Source: Sipunculus nudus
Taxonomy: Eukaryota > Annelida > Sipuncula > Golfingiida > Sipunculidae
Length of the DNA: 64,000 nucleotides
Assembly (NCBI GenBank): GCA_026874595.1
Contig: CM049313.1
Span: 28,330,008-28,394,007 of the forward strand
Direction of reading: 5' to 3'
The position numbers and the translations under genes were made by a program. The notes beneath the pieces were generated by a model. That model had not been told where the DNA came from and did no database searches. It saw only the letters and a list, made by a program, of their open reading frames with translations. Shown piece by piece: positions 57,001 to 64,000 of the stretch. Position 1 is the first letter of the stretch. Each line of letters starts with the position of its first letter.

Positions 57001-58410
57001 CAGTGTGGCCCTTACAGTGCCCTTAGCCCCATGTACCAAAACATTAGTGGTTTGAAGTACTGTACTTCTATGTGCAGCACACGATACACGAACATGTGAA
57101 ACAGAACCTTCCTGTGTTTGTTCTACCTCTGGTACCTGACATTCAACTGTATTCTTAGAAATATCTCGTGTTTTGACATTATCATTTGTGATACCTTTGC
57201 ATAACAATTCATGGTGCCTACCTCGACACTTGGCACATCTAGCAATACAACCCTTGGCCAAGTGCCCTTTACCTAAACACCTGAAACAGAGTCCCAAATT
57301 TTGCAGCTTCTGGTGACGCTCAATGATGGACAGTCTCCAGATCTCTCGGCATCTCTCAGAGCTATGACCTTTCCCACAAAAGGCACAACTGTATTTGGCC
57401 GAACCTGTGGCTGTTTGGAGTGCAGAGGCAGTAGCTATACGTGGTTGTACAGCTCTTTTCTCTTCCGCCTTGATCTTGTCATCACCACTCCGTGTCATTC
57501 CCTTAAACACCTCTGAGCGTTCTCTCCTGTCAATCTCCGTCTTAAGAAAAGAGAGCAACCACTCTAAGTCTCTCTCTTTGCCCTCTCCATTGCGGGCCCA
57601 TTCCATGCGAATGTCATTGGGCAATCTTGACAATATCAGCGGTGTCATGAAAACACCATACTCTTCGCCACGTACTCCTAATGCTTCAAGGCTTCTCACA
57701 TGTTTCATAAGTTCATCTAGTAATTTCCATAACAAACTGACATTTGAGCCTTTGGTCTGATTTGGTATGGATACATTCAATAGCCCCTGTATGTGAGCAA
57801 AAACAATACGTTCTTTACGGCCGTATCTCTCTTCTAATATCTTGCATGCAACGGGATAATTCTCTACTGTAGTGGATAACCCACCTATGACTGTCTTAGC
57901 CTCACAATCTAGGAGCGACTGTAAGTATGAGAACTTACTAATAACTGGCAGGTCTGTATCATCCACTAGCGCAATGAAGCGGTCCCAAAACGGCTGCCAT
58001 TCAGTCAACACGCCTGTGAATTTAGGTAATTCCAAACGCGGCAGCTTTACATCAGTAACACTTGCCGTCTTACTGGACTCAGAGTCCGTGTCCTTTAACA
58101 AACTGGCCAAGCATTTTGCCGCTTGTATCCTCGGCTTCCTAATATTCTGCCTGAATTGTTCAGCTTCCTCAATATTGCTCTCAAGTTCATCTGGGTCTAT
58201 TTCTATTTCAAGTTCTGACTGTGCCTCGTCAACAGCTGCTAACCGCTTATCTAATTCGTCAACAGCGTCCTGTAACACAATGCGATCAACCGGAGTCACC
58301 GCCAAAACATCTGTTAACGCCCGTGCGGCTCGAGTAGCCCAGCCTCTGGCTGCGGCCCTTACTTTCCTAAGTCGCTTCAAATTATCCGTGTTGCTCATAG
58401 CTGCGTACAC
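54001..58410 (-). CDS. BEL/Pao Gag-Pol polyprotein to integrase N-terminus
   Basis: 1469 open codons. Approximate residues: gag-like DUF1759 region 120-280 (LPKFTGVLTEWQPFWDRFIA); zinc knuckles 343-400 (CAFCGKGHSSERC, CFRCLGKGHLAKGC); retropepsin near 470 (FDTGSDTTYVSSS); RT 720-960 with VGLTADITKAFLQIKV, RVPFGNKSSPFLLNATV and catalytic YVDD near 887; RNase H near 1057 (CFGDASERGYGAAL, then PRLELLGALL and WTDSSVALGWV); integrase zinc-binding domain 1346-1405 (HPIIIP, HAGVDTVISTLRDNYWI, CIHCQR). All but the integrase core reads cleanly. The frame ends by running into a wrong phase after a short deletion. Confidence 0.93.
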   Translation of the reverse strand: MYAAMSNTDNLKRLRKVRAAARGWATRAARALTDVLAVTPVDRIVLQDAVDELDKRLAAVDEAQSELEIEIDPDELESNIEEAEQFRQNIRKPRIQAAKCLASLLKDTDSESSKTASVTDVKLPRLELPKFTGVLTEWQPFWDRFIALVDDTDLPVISKFSYLQSLLDCEAKTVIGGLSTTVENYPVACKILEERYGRKERIVFAHIQGLLNVSIPNQTKGSNVSLLWKLLDELMKHVRSLEALGVRGEEYGVFMTPLILSRLPNDIRMEWARNGEGKERDLEWLLSFLKTEIDRRERSEVFKGMTRSGDDKIKAEEKRAVQPRIATASALQTATGSAKYSCAFCGKGHSSERCREIWRLSIIERHQKLQNLGLCFRCLGKGHLAKGCIARCAKCRGRHHELLCKGITNDNVKTRDISKNTVECQVPEVEQTQEGSVSHVRVSCAAHRSTVLQTTNVLVHGAKGTVRATLMFDTGSDTTYVSSSLVHKVGPRWVSGKYVSYAAFGDKKPRSNSSHDVYELKLQNKQGAMEVIHAVEIETISAPMYRPQIPPDVLQSMDKLMLADQFEGKEMSIDILVGLDSYWDLVRQDIIKLSEGLVVQDTAFGWVVSGKIDQVSHAHSLSVSPQLLCLTDIQDSSLRNFWDLESIGIDSVKSQDSGPEDPVLTQFRDTVRFTHGRYEVALPWKVPLGSARLQNNEKLAEIRLNNLSRKLAKNPELQSSYDEVLVEMQDQGIIEEIPTEEKVVSNPVYYMPHHPVIRESSLTTKVRPVFDASSTGFNGVSLNDCLEAGPSLIPSLVEILLRFRRWKVGLTADITKAFLQIKVRREDQDVHRFLWNHHGEVKSMRFTRVPFGNKSSPFLLNATVRYHLVRYPPSRAIEELQQNLYVDDWLSGANTDDEACALFQEASRVLLDASMPLAKCTSNNKIVKEMFFKEFGAKHLVSDSVKILGLKWLTATDDFAFDGVTIPPDLVTTKRVVLSFLARLYDPLGFLTPFIMVAKVLMQDIWQLGLSWDKEVPPAIHVVFSQWIQGLELIRAWRIHRCYTTLPWSDQMGIELHCFGDASERGYGAALYIRIPKVDGTFEVSLVISRARVSPIKRISLPRLELLGALLTARLLRFVLNALQLQQVVYKCWTDSSVALGWVKGNPSRWKPFVANRVAEIQELTDPTCWAHCPGKDNPADLVTRGISAESLISSDLWMNGPSWLVQPITSHLDDDQVEDCLQERLPSLSLITDTKSHNAFEISRWGRFSKAIRVVGWVLRFVHNLRHPSDVYKGDLGHSEISGAKNLLFKYTQEQAYIAEIENRRKSKAVHKGSGLARLNPFLAEDGLLRVKGRLQQSKLTYEERHPIIIPKGHLAKLIIRHQHEQLKHAGVDTVISTLRDNYWIVGLRRLAKTVKRECIHCQRIDAQASNQPVAPLPDLRVQQAPPFTVRRSSLLFRPSKEEIIYSAVHLCRSEVCAPRVDRFFESI

Positions 58411-58468
58411 TCAAACTCACCACACGACGATAACACAGGATATTTTCCCGGGTCTGACAGGCACCAAA

Positions 58469-58713
58469 TGTTGGGGACCACTCTCATAAGCCCAACTTGG
58501 CGAGTTTAATCCAGGTCCATATGGAACACGGAGCCAACTACGACTTAGAAAATTCAACAGTGTTTATTCTGACTTCATTACAGGAGAGTATAACAGAGAA
58601 ATCATAACAGAATCAAAAAGGAAAAGTCACACCGTACCCGCGACGATAGTCACACCGTACCCGTGAAAAAAACCAAAGTAAATTACAGCTGTATATAACA
58701 GTCATCGCCAACA
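58469..58713 (-). mobile_element. BEL/Pao 5' LTR
   Basis: Identical to the 3' LTR. On the minus strand the primer site region just inside reads TTTGGTGCCTGTCAGACC; the primer tRNA was not assigned. Confidence 0.93.
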
Positions 58714-60288
58714 GACGTACAGTTCCTCTACTACCATTGTGGACGCTCCCGCCGTGAGTTTGATTTCACCCTTTACGTACAAGTGATTGATGAGGTGTGT
58801 GACTATACATTCATGTGTAATCAAACACATTACTTAAGATGGCTCCAAATCCATTTAAAGGATATGGTGGAACTTCAATGGAAGCACCCAGAAATATACC
58901 AGGAATTCATGAAAGGCAATTTGTCGTACATAACAGTTGAAAAATAAATCGCTGATAGCCAAGGACCACAGTCATGAGCAGACCATAAAGGTTATGAAAA
59001 GTGAGGGAGGGATTTCCAATATCAATGTAATCCTGACACGTTAGATGAACATGTCTTGGCCTTACCTGAAAAAGTATGAGCCATAGATTTCAAGGAGGCA
59101 GCAGAAATTGTATTTGCACTACCTGGGACATAATGAAGAGTCTGAGAGTCTTCAACATCATCTTGCCAAAGATGTTTTGTCACTCCTCGAAGTTATGAGG
59201 GCTTCAGGAAACCCCTTCTTGAAAGAAAGTGGTCCTGATCTCATCTCCTTGGACAAAAGGAAGTTATGAATCAGGAATCTGCAGAGGCTTTCATCAGTGG
59301 CCTTGAGAGAGGAAGAGAACTGCACAGTACTTATGTAAGAGACCGTCTTACCAATCGCACTGTTACTGATACTATTAAGAGGAACAGTGTTCCTACCTTT
59401 GCAAAAACAGTTTAGTCAAAAAGCAGAATCAGCAAAGTTTCTATGCTGAAACGTGATACATCTCTGGTGACTCAACTATTTCTCTCAATGCAGTCAAGGC
59501 CAGATGCGGACCTTGACGAGTTCTTTAGTTATGAAAACAAAAAGGCGCCCCCGCATGTCTGATCACGGAACGTTGAGATTAGGAAAAAGGTGGCAGGGCC
59601 ATCAATTGTCACAGTTAAGGTGCTCGATAGAGCAGTCATAGTACCCATGATGCAGCCCACAAAGCTACCAATTTTGATGAATATGTAACAAATCATTCCA
59701 TGCCTTTCATAGCTTCTACCATTCAGAATGGCATTCAGCGGCTGGACATTGTGTGGGATACCTACCTAGAACAAAGCCTGAAACTACAGGCTCAAGAAAA
59801 GCGAGGACCTGACGCCTTTATAGCTCGCACTGTCGTCAAGGGAACACCTCCAATACCCACCAGCTGGAAACTGTTTCTAAAAATCATAACAAAGTTGATC
59901 TCTTTCGTTTTCCAAGTAAAGCTGTGGTTGACGCATCAGCCAACATTTACCCTGTGGTCCTCTACTCCACGAAAGATGATATTGTGATCGTCAATGAAAG
60001 CATGGTATATCCAAAAGCGATATCAAGAATATCTCCCCGTGTAACCACGAGGAAGCTGATGGAAGAATGTGCCTTCACCTTGCTGATGCTTCACAACCAG
60101 TGGATTCGAAGGCAATGGTTCGAAGTGTTGACAGAAGTTGTCATTGGTATTAGTATGTATGAACACCTGGAGCTTCAGGAACTGTGGATAGATTTTGGCA
60201 CAGGAAAATCTCATCGTTACATAAAAGTACATAAAGTTGTTGATTGATTATTTTTGGCCAGAAAATTGTTATGTGATGCCACTGTTTT
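58714..60288 (+). pseudogene. Multicopy invertebrate gene family, piece 2 of 3
   Basis: Resumes right after the GACGT duplication with VQFLYYHCGRSRREFDFTLY, then THYLRWLQIHLKDMVELQWK. Frame changes lead through PFLKESGPDLISLDKRK, AEAFISGLERGRELHS, QSRPDADLDEFFSYENKKAP, RLDIVWDTYLEQSLKLQAQE and IPTSWKLFLK. An acidic cluster (CNHEEADGRMCLHLADASQP, then MVRSVDR) and LQELWIDFGTGKSHRYIKVH follow. The E-E-A-D and later Asp spacing recalls XPG/FEN1-like (PIN) nucleases, but that link is my inference. Interrupted by HINE H9 at about 60289. Confidence 0.6.
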
Positions 60289-62434
60289 TTTTAGCTCAGC
60301 TGACTGTAAGTCATCTGAGCTATAGCGATCACCCTTTGTCCGTCGTCCGTCCGGCCGTCTGTCCGTTAACAGGGCACAAATCGTAACCGCTGGACCTGGA
60401 ATCTTCTTACTTGACATCCAGGGAGGTCCATGAAAATTCTCCTTGAAAACCTGGAATTATGGCTTTGTTACCCATATTCTTTGAGCTATGGGGCTCCGAA
60501 GTAACCCCCCCCCCCGAATAATGGAAAATTTGATACAAAAGCTCAATTATTTGAACAACTAATGCATTGATCACACTGATTCTTTGCATAGATATTGATC
60601 ATGGAGCGTTTCATCAGTTTCTGCAGATTGGTGGCGCTACCTGTATTTTTTTTATTTTTAACGATTTTTTTATCTATTTTTGAGACCTTAAAAGATGCGG
60701 TTATCTGTTAACAGGGCACAAATCATAACGACTCGACCTAGAATCTTCTGTCTTAATATGCAGGGAGGTCAATGAAAAGTCTTCTTGGAAACCTAAATTT
60801 AGGTCTCTGTTGCCCATATTCTTCGAGCTATGGGGTTCCGAAGTACCCCCCCCCCCCGAATAATGGAAAATTTGATACAAAAGCTCCAGTATCTGAACAA
60901 CTAATGCATTGATAACCATGATTTTTTTGTATGGATATTGGTCATGGAATGTTTCATCACTTTCTGCAGACTGGTGGCGCCACCTGTATTTTTTTCGATT
61001 TTTTACGAATTTTTTTCTCTGTTTTTGAGACCTCTTAAGATGCGGTCATCTGTTAACAGGGCACAAATCCTAAGGACTGGACCTAGAATCTTCTCTCTTG
61101 ACATGCAGGAAGGCCCATGAAAATTCTCTGTGGAAACCTGGAATAAGGTCTCTGTTACCCATATTTTTCGAGCTATGGGGCTCTAAATACACCCCAGAAT
61201 AATGGAAAATTTGGCCTATTAAAAGTCTCCTTGGAAACCTGGAATTAGGTCTCTGTTACCTATAATCTTCGAGCTATAGTGCTTTGAAGTACCCCCAAGA
61301 ACAACTAAAAAGTTGATACAAAATCTCTAGTATCTCAACAAATGGTTCATTGATTGCCATGATTCTCTGCATGCATATTCATCATGAAGTGTTTCATCAA
61401 TTCCTGCTGACTGGTGGCGCCACCTCTATTTTTTCGATTTTTTATGTTTTCTATTTTTGAGACTTTAAAGATGCAGTCATCTGTTAACAGGGCACAAAAA
61501 GTAACCATTGGACCTAGAATCTTCTTTCTTGTCATGCTGGGAGGTCAATAAAAATATCTCAGTGGAAACCTGAAATTAGGTCTCTGTTACCAATATGCTC
61601 TGAGCTATGGGGCTCAGTAGACCCCCAAGAATAAATTGAAATTTGATACAAAAGCTCTAGTATCTCAACAAATTGTGCAATGATTGCCATGTTTTTTTTT
61701 GCATGCATATTCTTCATAGAGTGTTTCATCAATTCTTGCAGACTGATGGCGCCACCTGGATTCTTTCCAATTTTTATGCATTTTCTCACTATTTTTGATA
61801 CCACCAAAGATGCGGTCGTCTGTTTACAGGGCAGGGAGGTCAATGAAAAATATCCTTGGAAACCTGAAATTAGGTCTCTGTTACTCATATTCTCTGAGCT
61901 ATGGGGCTTATAAGCACCCCTAGCATAATTGAAAATTTGATACCAAAGCAGGGCACAAATTATAATCAGTGGACCTTGAATCTTCTAATTTAAAATCCAG
62001 GGAGGTCCATGAAAAGTCTCCTTTGAAACATGAAATCAGGTCCCTGTTACCAATATTCTATGAGCAATGGGGCTTATAAGCACATCCCATAATATTTGAA
62101 AATTTGATACCAAAGTAGGGCACAAATCATAACAATTGGACCAAGAATCTTCTCACTTGGCATCCTGAGAGTTCCTCAAAAGTTCTCCCATCAAAACCTG
62201 AAATTGGGTCACTGTGACCTATATTCTCATAGTTTGTTTGAGCATCCCAGAAGTAATGAAAAATACACCAGATTGCCAGGTTCCACAGGAAAGGCTGGTT
62301 GGATTGTCATCAAATTTGGTGTGCTAATGGGTCTTGATGAACTTAAGCTACCTTTATTATCTTAATTAGTTTCCTGTGCAAGGACATATTGTCAACATGT
62401 CAGTCGGCTGAGCCTCATGACCCATGGGTCACTT
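60289..62434 (+). mobile_element. HINE copy H9 with both ends
   Basis: Starts TTTTAGCTCAGCTGACTGTA and ends GGCTGAGCCTCATGACCC plus ATGGGTCACTT at 62434. Internal 340-bp-type units are marked by GGGCACAAAT or GGGCACAAA at 60372, 60714, 61059 and 61490, with shorter remnants to 62120. It lies inside the multicopy-family gene at a T-rich site (CTGTTT | TTCATT). Poly-C runs at 60507 and 60847. Confidence 0.8.
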
Positions 62435-62436
62435 AT

Positions 62437-62880
62437 TTCATTCACAGATTGCGACACCACATCTTCCTTCCTAGGGATTGGCAAAAGGACTGCTTAGGCA
62501 ATATGGAAGGAATTCCCGACTTGATGAGACGTAAAAGACCCTCCTGAATAATCCAGAGGAGATGACATTGGATAGCGTCCACATGCAGTGCTTCGAGAAA
62601 GTCATCGTTATGATGTACTTGTTATTCTCTCATGGAATGTACCTGATGCCTCAGTTTGTGGTTGGGTCAAGGTAGAGCAAAGTGACAAGAGCAAATTTGT
62701 GGGTCTCCCTTCTGGACTTCCATGCTAGTTGCCGGCAAAGCTTGTTCCTTGCTGTTTCACTGTGGTTGCTTGAAGGCACACAGGAGCAAAATTTTGTATA
62801 TGTTCCAAGGCAAGTCTGCGCGGCACACTTCTCTCACTGTCGATGCCAGGGCGGTTGTGTCAATAATTACACCATTTAAT
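62437..62880 (+). pseudogene. Multicopy invertebrate gene family, piece 3 of 3
   Basis: Starts with SFTDCDTTSSFLGIGKRTA, the family segment expected after the break in piece 2. Broken frames then run to a cysteine-rich end near 62830 with the pattern CxCSKAxLRxTLL and CQGGCVNN, resembling a CXC-type (tesmin-like) cysteine tail. Frameshifts in between. Ends at a TAA near 62878. Confidence 0.55.
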
Positions 62881-63060
62881 TAAGATATTCCACTTAAGTT
62901 TCTTGAATTTTAGACTTGCCGGCATGTGTTTAAGCTAGTGTTAGTATAAAGCATATTAAGCAATGCACGTGTTATGCTTTCAAAATTAAAGATAATGAAA
63001 AAATGTTATCCAACTTAAAAAAAATGTTAGTGTTGATACTTCTACAGGCCTTTACCAAAC
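62881..63060. other. Short unassigned spacer
   Basis: AT-rich, no motif recognised. Probably 3' flank of the pseudogene and 5' sequence of the following LINE. Confidence 0.4.
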
Positions 63061-63800
63061 TGATATGGACGGTACCCTAAACTTTATTAAGAAAAGATTA
63101 TCAGAGACTTTACCAAAACTATTATCAAGAGTTTTGAAAAATTAGAAAAGAAATTTGATGAGAAGGTTACAGTGACAGAGACTGAAATCAGAGAGCTCAC
63201 AGCGGAAAATAAAAACACAAGTCAAAAGGTAGAAGGTATGGTGACCAGTTTAGAATACACTCTCGGAAGTATAGAGGATATTGAACAAAAACTGAAATCT
63301 ACCGTTTCAGAAAAACAAGTGTTGAAGCAAAAACTTGAAACAATGAGTCTGGAAAATTCAAATCTGTTGAAAAAAATTACAATCACTGGAGCAAATAACC
63401 AAAGAAAAGATAAAAGAACTAGAAAGACACTCAAGAGAATTCAATATAAGAGTAAGTGGACTTATAGAGGAAAACGGGGAAAACTGTAAGAAAATGGTGG
63501 CAAACATATTTGAGAAGGGAAAGTTAATTGGAGAAACCACAACAGAAGAAATCGAGAAAATGCTAGAAAATGTACACCGCACAGGGCCGAAAAGAAACAC
63601 GGTACACAGACACATTATTGCGCGGTTATACAGCAGGCCAATACGTAACACCCTGATAAAGACTGCAAATGCCACCATGAATAGAGGCCCAGTAAAATAT
63701 TTGAAGACCTAACCGAAACAGATTTTCAGCTGAAAAGACAGGCCAAAACACAAATAGCTGAAGCTTTAAGGGCAGAGAAAAAGTCTCGCTTCTGATGCGG
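63060..63800 (+). pseudogene. LINE-E ORF1, L1-type, frameshifted
   Basis: A coiled coil (TETEIRELTAENKNTSQKVE to LKQKLETMSLENSNLLKK) is followed, after a frameshift near 63385, by the RRM-like domain: RHSREFNIRVSGLIEENGEN, IEKMLENVHRTGPKRNTVHR and IIARLYSRPIRNTLIK. After a further frame change the C-terminal part TETDFQLKRQAKTQIAEALR and TIIEGKLVPIQTLTKTPK follows. Same architecture as LINE-A ORF1 but a different family. ORF2 would follow beyond the window. Confidence 0.75.
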
Positions 63801-64000
63801 CAAACTATCATTGAAGGCAAATTGGTCCCAATTCAAACGTTGACAAAGACGCCTAAATGAGTCTGACGACCTAATGCAGCTGACCATAACGCCTTATACT
63901 GGGATTGTACTAGAAAATAATCCACATTCTTGGCAAGTTAACCAGCCATAGACGCTGTCTAAAGTAATACCAACACCACGCAGCAGGTGGCAGAACCATA
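63801..64000 (+). other. Probable LINE-E inter-ORF start
   Basis: No motif seen in the last 200 bases; stops in all plus-strand frames. Confidence 0.3.

Larger units (their letters stand above)
52491..58713 (-). mobile_element. Young BEL/Pao LTR retrotransposon
   Basis: Complete 6223-bp element: LTRs 52491-52735 and 58469-58713 (245 bp each, identical by eye), target duplication GACGT at 52486-52490 and 58714-58718, LTR ends TGTTGG..CCAACA. The minus-strand polyprotein starts at 58410, only 58 bp from the LTR. Order: gag-like (DUF1759), zinc knuckles, protease, RT, RNase H, integrase. One frame break in the integrase spoils it. It splits the multicopy-family pseudogene; joining the flanks at GACGT restores that frame. 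Confidence 0.95.

Noticed and set aside
57872-58489. 205-codon plus-strand ORF, serine-rich
   Set aside because: Antisense shadow of the BEL/Pao polyprotein N-terminus.
60407-61900. Several similar ORFs with GGGVTSEPHSSKNMGNRDLI-type peptides
   Set aside because: They are translations of the 340-bp HINE unit in different copies. The same peptide appears wherever the repeat occurs, and frames are not maintained.

Overview
This is eukaryotic, AT-rich, gene-poor DNA. It holds spliced-looking exons, target-primed LINE insertions, LTR retrotransposons, TTAA- and TTA-flanked DNA elements and long tandem arrays. The TE mix (BEL/Pao, Ty3/gypsy including an integrase-before-RT type, 2A-motif LINEs, Helentron-like interspersed elements with internal arrays) fits a marine invertebrate, most likely a bivalve mollusc. 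That identification is inferred from repeat style and from memory, not from a search.

Layout. 1-3.6 kb: two inverted copies of a Helentron-like repeat (HINE). 3.6-7.4 kb: no gene found except one weak exon candidate. 7.8-20.7 kb: degraded Ty3/gypsy element A on the minus strand, cut inside its RNase H codons by a HINE block (9563-14775), with another HINE in its LTR. 20.7-22.7 kb: LINE-B, into which gypsy A appears to have inserted. 23.2-23.35 kb: a likely host coding exon (plus strand). 25-31.3 kb: LINE-A with an L1-type ORF1 and an ORF2 carrying a 2A-like motif. 31.4-37.1 kb: a HINE holding gypsy B (internally deleted, 5-bp target duplication) and a TTAA MITE. 37.1-39.2 kb: a hammerhead-ribozyme candidate, a G/C hairpin and two more host exon candidates. 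39.2-45.2 kb: a TTA-flanked terminal-inverted-repeat element holding LINE-C and a 145-bp tandem array. 45.3-51.4 kb: HINE arrays with LINE-D inserted (11-bp target duplication). 51.5-62.9 kb: one degenerate multicopy-family gene split in three by a young BEL/Pao element (52491-58713, identical LTRs) and a HINE (60289-62434). 63-63.8 kb: ORF1 of a further LINE.

How it fits together. At least one plus-strand host gene seems to run through 23-38.5 kb, with introns enlarged by mostly antisense retroelements. The rest is a nested transposon cluster whose order can be read from the interruptions: LINE-B, then gypsy A, then HINE copies; and the multicopy-family gene, then BEL/Pao and HINE. The HINE family is the unifying theme. 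About ten copies share subterminal inverted repeats, a 3' palindrome, T-T insertion sites and internal arrays rich in AGGTCA nuclear-receptor half-sites at a 145-bp period. I saw no autonomous Helentron (Rep/helicase) gene, no rRNA, no tRNA and no CRISPR array.
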